From positions 1 to 57,817 of the forward strand of contig MWCF01000112.1 in NCBI GenBank assembly GCA_002069855.1: 57,817 nt of DNA. The letters run 5' to 3'. Source of the DNA: Elusimicrobia bacterium ADurb.Bin231. GTDB taxonomy: Bacteria; Elusimicrobiota; UBA8919; MWCF01. This document shows positions 17,535 through 28,728 of the stretch, one piece after another. Below the pieces are notes generated by a model. That model did not search any database, was not told the DNA's origin, and saw only the letters and a list, made by a program, of their open reading frames with translations. Position 1 is the first letter of the stretch. Each line of letters starts with the position of its first letter. The position numbers and the translations under genes are program-made.

Positions 17535-18620
17535 ATGAAAATACTAAATAAATACATACTAAAAGAATTGGGCCCGAAATTTTTAACTTCTTTGCTTCTG
17601 TTTACTTTTATACTCCTTATGGACCAGATGTTCGATCTCGCGGATTTATTACTAAACAAAAAAGTCGGGTTGATGAATACAGCCAAATTATTTATTTATG
17701 TAATGCCTTCGCTTTTTATTTTTACAGTTCCCATAGCCATACTTTCCGCTATAACACTTCTTTTCGCGCGTCTCGGAGAAGATAATGAAATAACAGCTAT
17801 GCGAACCGCGGGAATATCCCCTTTGATATTGATAAAACCTATAACAGTTGTGGCTGCTGTGTTATCGGCTGTTATGATTTATTTTAATGCCACTGTGGCT
17901 CCTGCTGCAAATTCCAAATTCAAAACCTTGTATTATCAAATATTGTACAAAAATCCTATAATGCAGTTTTCCGAGAAAAGTTTCATCCAGATACAAAATT
18001 ACAGCATATATGTAAAAAATATCACCAAAAACGGTCTGTTTAAGGATCTGTTAATCTACCAATGGAGCGACAACGGACCTATAATCACTACCGCAAAAAG
18101 CGCTGAACTTCTTATTGTGGAGGAAAAAGGGCTGTTGTTCAGGATGCGCGACGGGAATGTTCTGCAGGAAAGCGCGAAAAAAAACGCGGAAATAAATTTA
18201 ATGAAATTTGAAGACAATGAAATGATTCTTGCCCTAAACACAAACACGGATTTTTTATTGAATAGAGAGAGCAGTTTCAGAGAATTAAAATCCTCTGCGC
18301 TTCGCAAAAAAGCAAGAATTTCTGCGCCTGATAAGAAACACCTGTATGAAAAAGAATTCCACATGAGAATTGCGATAGGATGCGCATCGCTTTTTTTCGT
18401 GTTTATCGCGGCGCCTCTGTCTATTTCCATAAAAAAAAGAGCAAAGGGCTACGGTATAACGGCAACAATAATTATCATTTTCGTTTATTATATACTTCTT
18501 ATTTTTGCGTCAACAATAAGCGAAAAGAACATCATACCGCCGCACATAGCTGTATGGATTCCAAACCTGATGATCGGAATTACCGGTTTGGCAATGACTT
18601 TAAAATTAGGGAAAAGTTAA
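17535..18620 (+). CDS. lptF: LptF-type lipopolysaccharide export permease (YjgP/YjgQ family)
   Basis: The 361-residue inner-membrane protein has the family layout: three N-terminal transmembrane helices (about 13-33, 53-75, 98-118), a periplasmic beta-jellyroll domain (about 125-275) and three C-terminal helices (about 278-300, 308-328, 335-357). GEDNEITAMRTAGIS near residue 87 is the conserved cytoplasmic loop. It is one of the two membrane subunits of the LptB2FG extractor that moves LPS to the periplasmic bridge. It is eight bases from its partner. Assigning F versus G between the two is by order only. Confidence 0.9.
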   Translation: MKILNKYILKELGPKFLTSLLLFTFILLMDQMFDLADLLLNKKVGLMNTAKLFIYVMPSLFIFTVPIAILSAITLLFARLGEDNEITAMRTAGISPLILIKPITVVAAVLSAVMIYFNATVAPAANSKFKTLYYQILYKNPIMQFSEKSFIQIQNYSIYVKNITKNGLFKDLLIYQWSDNGPIITTAKSAELLIVEEKGLLFRMRDGNVLQESAKKNAEINLMKFEDNEMILALNTNTDFLLNRESSFRELKSSALRKKARISAPDKKHLYEKEFHMRIAIGCASLFFVFIAAPLSISIKKRAKGYGITATIIIIFVYYILLIFASTISEKNIIPPHIAVWIPNLMIGITGLAMTLKLGKS

Positions 18621-18627
18621 CTGATTT

Positions 18628-19698
18628 ATGAAAACAATAGATAAATATATCGCATGGTCTTTTATCAAATCTCTATGCATGGCATCAGTTGCATTCACTA
18701 TGCTTATCTGCATCACATATATATTCGACAAAATAAGCATAGTTCTAAAGTACAAGGCGCCGATGAAACTTCTTTTTGTGTCTTTATTCTATTCTCTTCC
18801 GGCATGGATATCTTTGACCTTTCCAGTGGCTATGCTGCTCGCTGCGCTTTTTTCAATAGGAAATTTAGCGCGCAACAATGAAATCACAGCACTCAGGACA
18901 GCAGGCATAGACACACTGCGGATATCCGCGTCTATAATAGTTATAGGATTATTACTTACCGCATTTTTTATATTTTTCAACAATACGCTTGTGGTAAATT
19001 TTAATAAACAATACACCCGCATATGGAAATACGAAATAAAAAAACAAAAACGAAATCTTTCGGAAAGTTTTAATATAGTGCAAACTGAAAATGACAAAAT
19101 AATTTCCGCCAAACTCATCGACTCAAAAAATGAAAAAATTACGGGATTTTCAATGCTTTTACTCGATCGGGAACACAATATTAAAGAAAAACTCTCCTCT
19201 GAAGAAGCGGTTTGGGAAAACGGATACCTTCTGCTGAAAAATCCCGTCTGGATATTTTCCGGACAAAAGGGAAACATATCGATAAAACAGGAAAAAGAAG
19301 CAAAAATATTTTTCCCCAAAAAACCGTCCGAATTTATCACGTCAAAAGCAAATCCGGACGAAATGTCATACAGGGAAATAAACGAGCTGTGCATTCGGAT
19401 GAAAAAATCCGGCATACCCTCGCACAAAGAAAATGTTTACAAGCATTCAAAACTGGCAAGGCCGATAGCAAATCTGATAATGCTTCTTATCGGCATACCC
19501 TTCGCGATGAAAACCGCAAAAACCGCAAAAATATTTTCTTTTTCCGTATCAATATTTCTCGGTTTCGTTTATTGGGGGATTGAATCCGTAGGAATGGCTC
19601 TCGGAATGAACAACACATGGCATCCGCTGATGGCCGCATGGTTTGCCAACGCTCTGTTTCTTATTACAGCGTCATATCTGATTTACAAAAATCGTTAA
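18628..19698 (+). CDS. lptG: LptG-type lipopolysaccharide export permease (YjgP/YjgQ family)
   Basis: The 356-residue paralogue of the preceding gene has the same three-helix, jellyroll, three-helix layout and the loop ARNNEITALRTAGID near residue 82. Together they form the permease pair for LPS extraction, which shows that the organism has an outer membrane with LPS or a related glycolipid. It converges on the PorV-like gene with only 13 bases between the two stops; an AT-rich hairpin (GAATTAA-TATT-TTAATTC, 19709-19726) lies at the junction. Confidence 0.9.
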   Translation: MKTIDKYIAWSFIKSLCMASVAFTMLICITYIFDKISIVLKYKAPMKLLFVSLFYSLPAWISLTFPVAMLLAALFSIGNLARNNEITALRTAGIDTLRISASIIVIGLLLTAFFIFFNNTLVVNFNKQYTRIWKYEIKKQKRNLSESFNIVQTENDKIISAKLIDSKNEKITGFSMLLLDREHNIKEKLSSEEAVWENGYLLLKNPVWIFSGQKGNISIKQEKEAKIFFPKKPSEFITSKANPDEMSYREINELCIRMKKSGIPSHKENVYKHSKLARPIANLIMLLIGIPFAMKTAKTAKIFSFSVSIFLGFVYWGIESVGMALGMNNTWHPLMAAWFANALFLITASYLIYKNR

Positions 19699-19711
19699 AC
19701 AATCATTAGAA

Positions 19712-20692
19712 TTAATATTTTAATTCAAAAGACACATCGTAAGAATCCGCTTCCATACCGTTTGTGCTGCCGCTGACATCTAAACATATTGCGTTAAACA
19801 ATTTTAATCCGCATCCGAAAGTTACTTTGCTTTCTTCATTATAGAACCAGTAACCGCCGCGCAGAAACAGTTTCCTGTATATTCCTAATTCCATTCCCGA
19901 TGAATAAATATAATCCTTTTCTCTGAGAATATAATCAGCTTCTCCCGCCAAAATAAAAGAATGGTTGTCTCCTGAAAAAACATCCACTGAAAAACCTCCT
20001 GACACAAGAGAAGGAAGAGACTCTGCTGTAGTTCTATATGTCAGTTTAGTGCCGAAATTCTGCGCAGTTATGCCTATCTTCAGTTTTTTTCCAGTATGCA
20101 GTAAAAGTCCGGCATCCGCAGCTACAGCCCAGGTCTTATATTCCTCGACAAGTTGAGTGGAAAAGTATTTTACCGCATATCCGGCAGAAACATTTCTCGC
20201 AGTATATCCGCCCCAGCCCGCTGTAAAAAGAAAATCGCTCTGAGCGATAAGATTTTCCGAAGTGCCGTTAACATAATTAACTTCCATTTTCCCGCCGTTC
20301 AGATAAAACGCGCCTATTGCAAATCCGGATCTTCGTTCCGAAGACAATGCCTTTCCGTAAACCACTGAAGCCCTGTAATCGTCGGTAAATCCTTTATTAT
20401 AAGTAGTTGATATCTGTTCTTTTGTAATTCCGGAAAGGCCTGCGGGATTTTTGTAAATAGCATACACATCTCCGTTAATTGATGAAAACGCGCCAGCAAG
20501 AGAAGAACATCGCGCATTAGAAGGCAACAGAAGAGTTCCTCCGGCAGCTCTGGCGGCACCGGCAGAATATATCTGTATAGGAAACGCGCAAAACAACAAA
20601 CACACTGCCGCGACAATGCAAGGAATTTTCAAATTCCCCAAAAACACGGGAAATAGACCTAATAATTCGTAATATTTTATTTTACTACGCAT
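19712..20692 (-). CDS. PorV/PorQ-like (UPF0164) outer-membrane beta-barrel protein
   Basis: The 326-residue protein has a signal peptide (core IPCIVAAVCLLFCAFPIQIY) followed by GGTLLLPSNARCSSLAGAF and YAIYKNPAGLSG, the N-terminal pattern of the PorV/UPF0164 barrel family (the NPAGL turn also occurs in FadL-like barrels). The remainder alternates amphipathic strands (AGWGGYTARNVSAGYAVKYF, LFLRGGYWFYNEESKV) and ends in Tyr (FELKY). In type IX secretion PorV shuttles cargo from the SprA pore. The start overlaps the upstream protease gene by 16 bases, so the two are probably translationally coupled. An unrelated PorV-family porin is the alternative. Confidence 0.8.
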   Translation of the reverse strand: MRSKIKYYELLGLFPVFLGNLKIPCIVAAVCLLFCAFPIQIYSAGAARAAGGTLLLPSNARCSSLAGAFSSINGDVYAIYKNPAGLSGITKEQISTTYNKGFTDDYRASVVYGKALSSERRSGFAIGAFYLNGGKMEVNYVNGTSENLIAQSDFLFTAGWGGYTARNVSAGYAVKYFSTQLVEEYKTWAVAADAGLLLHTGKKLKIGITAQNFGTKLTYRTTAESLPSLVSGGFSVDVFSGDNHSFILAGEADYILREKDYIYSSGMELGIYRKLFLRGGYWFYNEESKVTFGCGLKLFNAICLDVSGSTNGMEADSYDVSFELKY

Positions 20693-22689
20693 ATCTTTTT
20701 TGTATCCTTATATCCCGCTGCGTCAATATGAACCAGATATATCCCAGACGCAACAAAAGAGTTTGAATCATTATTTCCCGTCCACGGAACGGAATAAGTT
20801 CCCGGATTTGTGTATTCATCAACCAATGTATTTACCAACCTTCCGTCAAGAGTGTAAAGTTTTATTATTACTCGCCCGCTTCTCGGAACTTTATAGTATA
20901 TCGTGCACGCGGTTTCTCCGGGATGGAACACATTATTTACAGGCATAAGAATTTTTTCTTTTGCCAACACCCTGTTGCGCGATGTTTCTATAAGGCCAGT
21001 AAAATCTAAAGCCGTATATACTAAATCCGTTTCAGCAAGTATAATCTGCCTGCTTTCCGGAAAAAAATGCCATCCCAAATCAGTGGAAGGAATAACTGTA
21101 TAACTGCCGTAATCCAGATTCGGAAACACATAATACCCTTCCGAATCCGTAGTTTTTATTGAAGATATTACACTTCCTGTGCTGCTTATAAGTTTCACAT
21201 CCACTCCGGCAAGACCTGCGCCGGCGCTGTTCCTGATATAACCGTTCAAAAACGGTTTGAAATATACTGAAAAAACAGATTTATCTACTGATGCGGATAT
21301 ATCCATAACTGTAACTCCGCTGGATTGCCCGTCATATTTGTTGGAGTACGGCATAGTGAAAATCCCTCTCTTGCCAGGCCATACATCTCCTGTATCCCCA
21401 TCATTTGCCGACGGATCAGAATCATCTGCTTCTTCAAGATCAACTGTTTTATGGGAGTAATTATTAAGCGTGTTCCCCTGTTTTCTGGATTCGAAAGTGA
21501 TGCCGTCAATATACCCTTCGTCTATATGCCAAATCAAAAGACCGTTTGCAGGAGTTGACGGAGAATACGCTGTTCTTGATGTATGGTATACTATAAAGTA
21601 TTCCGATGACGAACCTATACAGCTTAGTTTATAAACCGTTGAAGAAGAAGTTTCAAACGCATAGGAAGTTTTATTTATATGGCTGCTTGAATTTAGTTCA
21701 ATAGGTGCCAGCCATCCAAGCAGATATTTTTCCCATCCGTTCGGATGCGAAGGAGAAGCGCCGCCATTAAGCCAGGGACCGGCATCCATAAGAGACCAGA
21801 TGCCTACTTTTGTACTGCCGCCGGAATTATTTGTGGAATATAAATCACAAAGTCCGAGATAATGTCCAAATTCATGGCACACAACACCTATAGGGCTTGC
21901 GCCGTTTTCTTTGGCAGGCACAACAGTACCATCAGAAAAACCGTTCTTTGGATTATTGATTGAGCCGATATACGCTGACCATATATCTCCGGAATTGCCT
22001 GTAGACTCATTTCCGTAACCTGCGTGCGCGATAACAACGCCGTCATAAATTCCGCCTGAGTCCTTGTGTTTAACTGAACTGCCGACCCCGGTAATGGAAT
22101 CATTTATCAGGTTCTCAAGACCTACGGCATTGCCGTATTCATCACCTGTGCCGTATTCAGACATAGATTTCTGTAATGTAAAAGGAGTTTCCGTACCTGT
22201 AAGCGTGGCTGTTGATTTTACGTCTCCGGCGCTGTCTTTAAAGAAAAAAGTGAAATCAAAAATTAATTTTCCGTAAGATGCCTCAATATAAAAATTTTTC
22301 ACATAATTAAAAGTTGTTTTAAAGCCCGTTATATCAGCCGAAGTCATAACATTAGCATTAGCGCCTGTTGTGTTACTGCCTGCAGAAGCAAAATTTACAA
22401 GTATTACGGCAATCTTATGCGTACCTGAAGCGCCCATCGCCTTTTCCACTTCAAAAGTGGTTAACCCGGATTGTTTGAGCCTGGTGATATTTGGAATTCT
22501 TCTTGAATATTCTTTCGGACCCGGAAATTTGCCGTTTATGTGTGGAACTGAATGGAGAATGTCAGGCATAAACAGACAACAATAGATAAAATATGAAAAA
22601 AACCATATAAAAATGGTATGAATTTGCCTGTTTTTACTAATAAAAAACTTATTTAATCGCAGCCAGTATTTTGATATAAATATATTCAT
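20677..22689 (-). CDS. M6-like secreted metalloprotease with FlgD/T9SS-like C-terminal domain
   Basis: The 670-residue protein opens with an uncleaved-looking or late signal segment (hydrophobic about 24-45). The catalytic domain (about 90-480) holds the zinc motif HEFGHYLGLCD at 272-282, matching HExxHxxGxxD of M6/immune-inhibitor-A-like peptidases; GVWSLMDAG-type residues (VGIWSLMDAG) follow as the Met-turn. A carboxypeptidase-regulatory-like beta-sandwich follows (about 483-560, NGYIRNSAGAGLAGVDVKL), then a C-terminal domain (about 580-670) with IKLYTLDGRLVNTLVDE, GTYSVPWTGNNDSN and ASGIYLVHIDA. That last pattern is shared by FlgD-Ig and type A T9SS sorting domains. It is a plausible cargo of the nearby SprA/PorV-like proteins. 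Confidence 0.85.
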   Translation of the reverse strand: MNIFISKYWLRLNKFFISKNRQIHTIFIWFFSYFIYCCLFMPDILHSVPHINGKFPGPKEYSRRIPNITRLKQSGLTTFEVEKAMGASGTHKIAVILVNFASAGSNTTGANANVMTSADITGFKTTFNYVKNFYIEASYGKLIFDFTFFFKDSAGDVKSTATLTGTETPFTLQKSMSEYGTGDEYGNAVGLENLINDSITGVGSSVKHKDSGGIYDGVVIAHAGYGNESTGNSGDIWSAYIGSINNPKNGFSDGTVVPAKENGASPIGVVCHEFGHYLGLCDLYSTNNSGGSTKVGIWSLMDAGPWLNGGASPSHPNGWEKYLLGWLAPIELNSSSHINKTSYAFETSSSTVYKLSCIGSSSEYFIVYHTSRTAYSPSTPANGLLIWHIDEGYIDGITFESRKQGNTLNNYSHKTVDLEEADDSDPSANDGDTGDVWPGKRGIFTMPYSNKYDGQSSGVTVMDISASVDKSVFSVYFKPFLNGYIRNSAGAGLAGVDVKLISSTGSVISSIKTTDSEGYYVFPNLDYGSYTVIPSTDLGWHFFPESRQIILAETDLVYTALDFTGLIETSRNRVLAKEKILMPVNNVFHPGETACTIYYKVPRSGRVIIKLYTLDGRLVNTLVDEYTNPGTYSVPWTGNNDSNSFVASGIYLVHIDAAGYKDTKKICVVK

Positions 22690-23070
22690 AAAAAAACGGT
22701 TACTAACACAATTACCAACAGATGTGAATAACTTATTAACAGTTTAAACTCGCGGTTTGACAATTAATTTTTACAAATCAAGATAGAACGTTGTATGTCT
22801 CTACAGGGACCAGTATTTTATAATCAGAATCTCAAAAATAAGAAATATTAAATGATATATTTAATAAAAATAGATACTCAAATAAGGGTCTGCTGAAACA
22901 CACCCTGAAATAATTTTGGAGTTTATAAAAGTTTAAGATACGGATTTAATTATTTTAATAAAAATATAAGTTTTGTCAATGTGATTTTTTGCACATAAAA
23001 TAAAAATATAATATAAATCGCGCAATATCCGTTGGAAATGCTTTTGTTTTTGCCGGAAATGAGATAGGAG
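22690..23070. other. AT-rich intergenic region upstream of the protease
   Basis: No coding frame is supported. The region holds the promoter of the protease-PorV pair and the 3' end of the antiporter transcript. One segment resembles an insertion-sequence end (listed separately). Confidence 0.5.
22885..22901. repeat. IS-end-like sequence (possible relic)
   Basis: AGGGTCTGCTGAAACAC matches AGGGTTTGCTGAAAAAC at 57370-57386, beside the transposase at the right edge, in 15 of 17 positions. No transposase remains here. AGGGT also pairs with ACCCT at 22902-22906, so a chance hairpin is possible. Confidence 0.3.
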
Positions 23071-24540
23071 TCATTTATCTTTATCAGGCACAAGAGATAA
23101 TCTGCTTTGAATTACGTTGCGATCAGTTTCATTTGCGAGGACCAACAAAACATCGCCACCTTCCAAAACAGTAGAACCGTTGGGAACTATAAAATTTTCG
23201 TCGCGGGAAATAAGCACTATAAGCGCCTTGGGGGGCATATTGATAGCCGATAAGGTTTTTCCAACAAAATCAGAGTTATATGGAACGAACATATCGGCAA
23301 GGGATAAATCAATGCCTTCCGTTTGCTCAAATCTTATAGGATATTTCTTTTGAACATCAATTGGAGTATCCACCCCAAATAATTTTGATACTATATGGAT
23401 ACTGCTACCCTGTATTAGAACAGAGGTTAATGTAACAAAAAATACAATATTAAAAATAGTATTCGCTTGAGGAATTCCTTCTAACAAAGGAAAGGTTGCC
23501 AAAACAATCGGCACTGCGCCGCGAAGTCCTACCCAGGATATCATCGCCTTTTCCGGCAATGTAAATTTAAAGGGTTTTAAGCATAAAAAAACAGCCACCG
23601 GCCTTGCCACAAACATTAAAATTATGGCAAGAAGCAATCCCTGCGGCATAATGGGAATAATCTGCGAAGGGAACACAAGCAATCCAAGCGTAAGAAACAT
23701 AACAATTTGCATTAACCAACCAATGCCGTCATAAAATCTCGAAATAGACCTTTTTTGAACAAAATCATCTTTATTCAAAAGCAATCCTAAAAAGTATACA
23801 GCCAAAAATCCGTTGCCTTTTAGCAATGTAGTTAAAGAATACGTAAAAAGTATCAGCCCTATGGTTAGAACGAGGTATAATCCTTCATATTCAAGTTTTA
23901 TCGTATTAATTATATAAATGCTGACTCTGGACATAATATAGCCAAGCATAAACCCCATCCCCATATTTAGAATAAATAAAGGAAATAAACTGATAAGAGA
24001 ATCTTGGGGATTTGTTAATATGCTCAGGCATCCCACAGTTAAAAATACAGCCATTGGGTCATTGCTGCCGGATTCAAATTCAAGAAGCGGCTTCAAATAA
24101 CCTTTAAGAGAAATTTTTCTGGAACGCAACACGCTAAAAACAGCTGCCGCATCAGTTGAAGAAACTATAGAACCTAAAAGCAGCCCTTCAAGCAATGTAA
24201 ATTTTAATATATAAACAGCAAAAACGCCCACTACCACCGCAGTTAACATTACGCCCAAAGTCGCTAAAAGCAATCCCTGTACAAACATGGGACGCACTGC
24301 TTTCCATTCTGTACTTAATCCGCCGGAAAAAATTATTAAAATAAGAGATATTACGCCTATAGACTTTGCCAAACCTGGGTCGTCAAAGTAAACGCCCCCT
24401 ATGCCCTCGGAGCCGGCAAGCATTCCAATAGCAAGAAAAAGCAATAAAGCGGGCAGCATAAAATGTTCTGAAATCTTACTCGCTATAATACTTAACAGTA
24501 TTAAAACACCAATCCAAAGTATAATCGTTTCTATTATCAT
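23071..24540 (-). CDS. K+/H+ (or Na+/H+) antiporter, NhaP2/CvrA type with TrkA-C domain
   Basis: The 489-residue protein has a CPA1-type membrane domain of about 12 helices (1-385) with SSTDAAAVFSVLRSR and LEFESGSNDPMAVFLT, the conserved ion-binding Asp-containing helices, and GLRGAVPIVLATFPLL. A cytoplasmic TrkA-C-like domain follows (about 405-485, VPYNSDFVGKTLSAINMPP). The family exchanges K+ or Na+ for H+; the regulatory C-terminal domain favours the NhaP2 (K+/H+) subgroup. It is a single gene on the minus strand with GCGGGAT as ribosome site. Confidence 0.88.
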   Translation of the reverse strand: MIIETIILWIGVLILLSIIASKISEHFMLPALLLFLAIGMLAGSEGIGGVYFDDPGLAKSIGVISLILIIFSGGLSTEWKAVRPMFVQGLLLATLGVMLTAVVVGVFAVYILKFTLLEGLLLGSIVSSTDAAAVFSVLRSRKISLKGYLKPLLEFESGSNDPMAVFLTVGCLSILTNPQDSLISLFPLFILNMGMGFMLGYIMSRVSIYIINTIKLEYEGLYLVLTIGLILFTYSLTTLLKGNGFLAVYFLGLLLNKDDFVQKRSISRFYDGIGWLMQIVMFLTLGLLVFPSQIIPIMPQGLLLAIILMFVARPVAVFLCLKPFKFTLPEKAMISWVGLRGAVPIVLATFPLLEGIPQANTIFNIVFFVTLTSVLIQGSSIHIVSKLFGVDTPIDVQKKYPIRFEQTEGIDLSLADMFVPYNSDFVGKTLSAINMPPKALIVLISRDENFIVPNGSTVLEGGDVLLVLANETDRNVIQSRLSLVPDKDK

Positions 24541-24721
24541 TTTTTATCCCGCTTCAAAGATAGGCACATGCAAAGATATGTTTACAAACATTATTATATT
24601 TATTATTTTGATAGAACGGCAAAAAAACGGCATAGTCCTATGATTCTCCGATTAATTTAAATAAACGGATATAGAAAACATTTTAAATAATAACCGCGGC
24701 TTAACTATTTCTGCGCGAATA

Positions 24722-26011
<1,290 letters not shown>

Positions 26012-26025
26012 TTATGCCGCAAAAT

Positions 26026-27222
26026 TTATATCGCGTTTTTAAGGATGTTTGCTTTGTCCGTCTTCTCCCACCTGAACATATTCCTTCCAAAATGCCCGTA
26101 AGATGCAGTGCTTTTGTATATCGGTTTATGAAGTTCAAGGGTTTCTATTATTCCTCTCGGATCAAGCTTAAAGTATTTCCGCACAATCTTTTCCAATTTT
26201 GCGTTGGACACCTTGCCAGTACCGAAAGAATCCACCATAATAGAAATCGGTTCCGCGACACCTATGGCATAGGCAAGCTGAACTATACACTTTTCAGCCA
26301 GCCCTGAAGCAACAACATTTTTCGCTATGTAGCGCGCCATATAACAGGCGGAACGATCAACCTTTGTCGGATCCTTCCCTGAGAAAGCGCCGCCGCCGTG
26401 AGGAGCCATTCCTCCGTATGTGTCCACTATGATCTTTCTCCCGGTCATACCTGTATCGGACTGAGGGCCTCCTATCACAAATCTCCCTGTGGGATTTATA
26501 TAACAGTCCTTTTTATAGTTAAAATTTTTCATCAGTTTAGCCGGAATAGACGGTTTAATCACAGATTCTATTATTTCATCTCTTGCCCAATCAGCAAGAT
26601 TCCCTGTTTTTTTACTTACGGAATCCTCTGTGTGCTGGGTTGAGACAACAAGTTTTTCAACAGCCACAGGCTTGCCGTTTAAATATTTTACCGTTACCTG
26701 CGATTTACCGTCCGGCCCGATATATTTAAGAACATTCTTTTTTCTGACATCAGCCAGCCGCAAAGTTAATTTATGGGCGAGAGCTATCGGAAGGGGCATC
26801 AGTTCATCAGTTTCATTGCAGGCATATCCTATCATAAGACCCTGGTCGCCGGCGCCTATCATTCTTCCCTTTCTGCCTACGCCAAGCGCTATATCCGGAG
26901 ACTGCCTTCCTATGGCATTTAGAATACCGCAAGTCTTATAATTAAAGCCGTATTTCGCATCAGTATATCCTATATCCTTTATAACCTTTCTGGCTAATTC
27001 CTGCACGTCAATAAATGTTTCCGTGGTAATTTCTCCGCCCACAATCAGCAGCCCTACCGTTATATAAGTCTCGCAAGCCACCCTGCATCTAAAATTGTTT
27101 TTCAAAGGCGGATCGTTTTTATAAACCTCATCCAATACCGCATCCGATATTTGATCGCACACCTTATCAGGATGACCTTCAGTTACAGATTCCGATGTAA
27201 ATATATAATCATTGTTGAACAT
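26026..27222 (-). CDS. metK: S-adenosylmethionine synthetase
   Basis: The 398-residue enzyme makes SAM from methionine and ATP. Signature motifs are [17 protein letters not shown] (residues 15-31), [15 protein letters not shown] near 121-135, and [17 protein letters not shown] near 277-293. A strong GGGGAGG ribosome site precedes the ATG. Only about 108 bases separate it from the next gene upstream, and no SAM riboswitch fold was found there. It heads the metK-ahcY pair. Confidence 0.97.
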   Translation of the reverse strand: MFNNDYIFTSESVTEGHPDKVCDQISDAVLDEVYKNDPPLKNNFRCRVACETYITVGLLIVGGEITTETFIDVQELARKVIKDIGYTDAKYGFNYKTCGILNAIGRQSPDIALGVGRKGRMIGAGDQGLMIGYACNETDELMPLPIALAHKLTLRLADVRKKNVLKYIGPDGKSQVTVKYLNGKPVAVEKLVVSTQHTEDSVSKKTGNLADWARDEIIESVIKPSIPAKLMKNFNYKKDCYINPTGRFVIGGPQSDTGMTGRKIIVDTYGGMAPHGGGAFSGKDPTKVDRSACYMARYIAKNVVASGLAEKCIVQLAYAIGVAEPISIMVDSFGTGKVSNAKLEKIVRKYFKLDPRGIIETLELHKPIYKSTASYGHFGRNMFRWEKTDKANILKNAI

Positions 27223-27330
27223 TTTGCCTCCCCTTTATAAAATATTAAATCTAAAAATTTCTTAGAATTTACAATAATATTATTAATCTATCCTATGTTT
27301 ATGTTATGCCGGCAGCAGACATTTTTGCCG

Positions 27331-28728
27331 TCAAACATATTTTTTTACCACTTCAAACGCAAATTTCAGTAATTTATCCGTTCTTTCTGTTGAATCAGTT
27401 TCCGAGTAAGTGCGCAAAACAGGCTCCGTACCGGATGGCCGCAAAAGAAGCCATGAATCATCTCTAAAAACTATTTTTAAACCGTCATAATCTTTAATTT
27501 CTTTTATGTTAGCCAACTTTAAAGCATGCCGTTTCACAGCAATGGTAAACTCTTTTTTATCAATAGGAGCGGATAATTTTATATCTTTTCTTTTAAAAAC
27601 GGATTTACCGAATTTTTTCTGCATCTCTTGAACCAGACTGGATAGTTTCTTGCCGCTCTTCGAAAGCATTTCATAGATGAGCAAGGCATTGAGTATTCCA
27701 TCCCTCTCTGGGATCCCGCCTTTCCATCCGTAACCGCCGGATTCTTCGCCGCCGATCAAAACATCCTCTTTAATCATACGCGGACATACATATTTAAAAC
27801 CTACAGGAACTTCCTCGAAAGGAAGAGAATAATGTTTAGCGATTCTTTCAGACAAATAACCCAAAGAAATAGTTTGAACAACCTTGCCGAAAAGTTTTCT
27901 TTGCTCTATAAGATACAGCAAAATAAGAGGGAAAACAATGTGCGGCGAAAGGTATCTCCCCTTATCGTCAACAAGCCCGATGCGATCCGCATCGCCGTCG
28001 AAAGCGAATCCGACATCAGCTTTTTGTTTTAACACTTCCTGTTTCAAACCTGAGAGATTACTTTCTATTGGTTCAGGGTTAATCCCACCGAACAACGGAT
28101 CCCTGTAATTATGAATTGAATGAATACCGGTTTTAATTATTCTATTGAAAATACCCAAACCGCTGCCGAACATTGAATCAACCACAGCTGTAATCCCGCT
28201 CCTGCGCGGCAGATTAGTCATTTTCAAAAGATACCTTTCATAAATTCCTAAAACATCAGCTTCGAAAGGCATATCTCCGGAATGTTTTACGCTGCTTTTT
28301 CCGATCAATGAATATATGCCTGAAATAACTTCCTCTGACACAGACCCGCCGTAACTAAGTTTTATCTTTATACCGTTCCACGAAGGCGGATTATGACTCG
28401 CAGTAATCATAACCCCGTACAATTTATATTTTTTGCTGAAATATGATATAGACGGAGAAGTAACAGCTGAAGAAGAAATTTTCGTGTAGATGCCGTTGGC
28501 TAAAAGCGTTTGCGCTACAGCAAAAGCAAATTCCCTGGATAAAAATCTGTTATCAAAACCGACTATCGCTCCTGTGCCGTACACCCTGCCGGAACGCGTC
28601 TTAATGTAATCCGCTACAGCCTGGGATACTACGCGAACATTTGTGAAAGTAAAATCTCGGGATATTACGCCGCGCCAGCCGTCTGTGCCGAATTTTATGT
28701 CGAATTTATTTGTTTCTGCCATAATCAT
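27331..28728 (-). CDS. Phosphomannomutase/phosphoglucomutase
   Basis: The 465-residue alpha-D-phosphohexomutase has all four active-site loops: TASHNPPSWNGIK (phosphoserine), DGDADRIGL (metal), GGEESGGYG (sugar) and RPSGTEPVLRTYSE (phosphate). It interconverts hexose 6- and 1-phosphates. Next to a mannose-6-phosphate-isomerase-like cupin and a GDP-mannose-type nucleotidyltransferase, mannose is the likely sugar. A second ATG six bases in (MAETN) is equally usable. The start overlaps the cupin gene by 17-23 bases. It is the last gene of the polysaccharide block. Confidence 0.9.
   Translation of the reverse strand: MIMAETNKFDIKFGTDGWRGVISRDFTFTNVRVVSQAVADYIKTRSGRVYGTGAIVGFDNRFLSREFAFAVAQTLLANGIYTKISSSAVTSPSISYFSKKYKLYGVMITASHNPPSWNGIKIKLSYGGSVSEEVISGIYSLIGKSSVKHSGDMPFEADVLGIYERYLLKMTNLPRRSGITAVVDSMFGSGLGIFNRIIKTGIHSIHNYRDPLFGGINPEPIESNLSGLKQEVLKQKADVGFAFDGDADRIGLVDDKGRYLSPHIVFPLILLYLIEQRKLFGKVVQTISLGYLSERIAKHYSLPFEEVPVGFKYVCPRMIKEDVLIGGEESGGYGWKGGIPERDGILNALLIYEMLSKSGKKLSSLVQEMQKKFGKSVFKRKDIKLSAPIDKKEFTIAVKRHALKLANIKEIKDYDGLKIVFRDDSWLLLRPSGTEPVLRTYSETDSTERTDKLLKFAFEVVKKYV

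Noticed and set aside
18789..19427. 212-residue frame antisense to lptG
   Set aside because: Composition (Phe/Ser/Ile-rich) is that of a shadow frame; lptG is clearly the real gene.
27223..27330. SAM riboswitch upstream of metK
   Set aside because: Only about 108 AT-rich bases; no conserved SAM-I/II/IV core or paired stems could be found.
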